This document shows positions 23,113 to 23,474 of a stretch of DNA of 23,474 bases, one piece after another. The notes under the pieces are model-generated. The model saw only the letters and a program-made list of their open reading frames with translations, had not been told where the DNA came from and did not search any database. Position 1 is the first letter of the stretch, and every line of letters starts with the position of its first letter. Both the position numbers and the translations under genes were made by a program. The DNA is from an uncultured Pseudomonadota bacterium (GTDB taxonomy: Bacteria; Myxococcota_A; UBA796; CAJQPC01). The stretch spans positions 1 to 23,474 of the forward strand of contig CALGIB010000336.1 of the NCBI GenBank assembly GCA_937915955.1, written 5' to 3'.

Positions 23113-23169
23113 GCCAGACTACCGCCCCGGACTGGACAGCGCCAGATCTGGACGCCGGGCCGCCAGACT
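23113..23169 (-). promoter_or_regulatory. Repeated GCCAGAC/T motif in the promoter region of the FAD oxidoreductase gene
   Basis: The 100-bp gap 23083-23182 holds GCCAGACT twice (23113-23120 and 23162-23169) and a related GCCAGATC at 23141 that is part of the palindrome CCAGATCTGG (23142-23151). It may be a regulator site upstream of GTG 23082; chance is not excluded in so short a region. Confidence 0.25.
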
Positions 23170-23182
23170 TGCACCAGCAGGC

Positions 23183-23474
23183 TCAGAGCTGTCCGGCGTA
23201 GCTGAGCCAGGCCACGTAGGCCGCGCCTCCGACCACAGCCCCCGTCAGCAGGCCCGCGACGCTGCCGGCGGTGGACATGATGGTCTCCTTCCGCTGCAGC
23301 TCGTCGGTGTACCCGCGGACGTAGCCCGCCGCGAACTCGGTCGGCTCGCCCGCCACCTCGAGCGCGAGCTCGTCCTTGATCGTGTAGGGCCGGACGCCGG
23401 CGTAGTAGATCGGCCCCGCGGCCCCGCCAGCGACGCCGACGGCTCCAGCGTCCCCGAGGCCAGCACCACCGCCC
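23183..23474 (-). CDS. C-terminal part of a small Gly/Ala-rich membrane-associated protein (5' end outside window)
   Basis: 96 codons visible, open to the right edge, stop codon TGA at 23183-23185. The visible part starts with a Gly/Ala run (GGGAGLGDAGAVGVAGG), then YAGVRPYTIKDELALEVAGE, a polar helix (FAAGYVRGYTDELQRKETIM) and a C-terminal glycine-zipper hydrophobic segment (TAGSVAGLLTGAVVGGAAYV) ending SYAGQL. This looks like a small membrane protein, but no family can be named. The frame differs from the other ORFs here and contains a clean stop codon, so it is the best reading of this end. Confidence 0.6.
   Translation of the reverse strand, partial: GGGAGLGDAGAVGVAGGAAGPIYYAGVRPYTIKDELALEVAGEPTEFAAGYVRGYTDELQRKETIMSTAGSVAGLLTGAVVGGAAYVAWLSYAGQL

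Noticed and set aside
20308..23205. 965-aa open frame on the plus strand
   Set aside because: Runs opposite three well-supported genes (lipoprotein, DUF4013, FAD enzyme); the product is Asp/His/Val/Gln-biased with no motif. Shadow frame.

Overview
The window is a gene-dense stretch (about 25 protein genes in 23.5 kb, no intergenic gap above about 105 bp) of very GC-rich DNA. It looks like a Myxococcota / former Deltaproteobacteria genome. The signs are a Hanks-type kinase with a PEGA-like tail, an FHA protein, many lipoproteins, Asp-rich (DT/DS)n linkers, thrombospondin-3-like calcium repeats, MopE-type metal-binding motifs, and three C-terminal tails of the MYXO-CTERM kind (Cys/Gly patch, one membrane helix, Arg run). 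This assignment is inferred from gene content; no rRNA or tRNA gene is visible.

Region 1 (1-4118, minus strand): a tight operon reading leftward. It holds a Ser/Thr kinase (with an apparent 1-nt frameshift in the N-lobe), a small exported protein and a lipoprotein that overlap by 4 bp and share the same 15-residue YadA-head-like beta-roll repeat, and a cyclic-nucleotide-binding / acetoacetate-decarboxylase-like fusion cut by the window edge. An FHA / putative winged-helix protein is divergent, with start codons only 18 bp apart.

Region 2 (4137-6688, plus): the FHA gene, a short LuxR-type regulator and a lipoprotein of unknown function.

Region 3 (6757-13525, minus): a long co-directional run. 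In transcription order: a MYXO-CTERM-type lipoprotein, acyl-CoA thioesterase II (tesB), a DUF481 outer-membrane protein, a 3' remnant of an mscS gene, two overlapping lipoproteins (one with YD-like repeats, one with MopE motifs), and two small lipoproteins.

Region 4: a plus-strand GT-C membrane glycosyltransferase (13596-15014), convergent with a minus-strand operon (19462-15021) encoding a redoxin-like lipoprotein, a calcium-repeat surface protein, an IPT/TIG surface protein and an MscS channel.

Region 5: a plus-strand sirtuin deacylase (cobB-like), convergent with a minus-strand set encoding an FAD oxidoreductase of the UDP-galactopyranose-mutase-like kind, a DUF4013 membrane protein and a lipoprotein. 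A partial gene lies at the right edge.

Beyond the genes, two different intergenic elements each occur twice in promoter position: a GTACG-N5-CGTAC dyad and a C-run/G-run hairpin element. Many exported proteins have unusually short signal sequences with no basic n-region, and in two cases the start codon is supported by a 4-bp overlap with the upstream gene. Most of the very long open frames opposite these genes are high-GC shadows.
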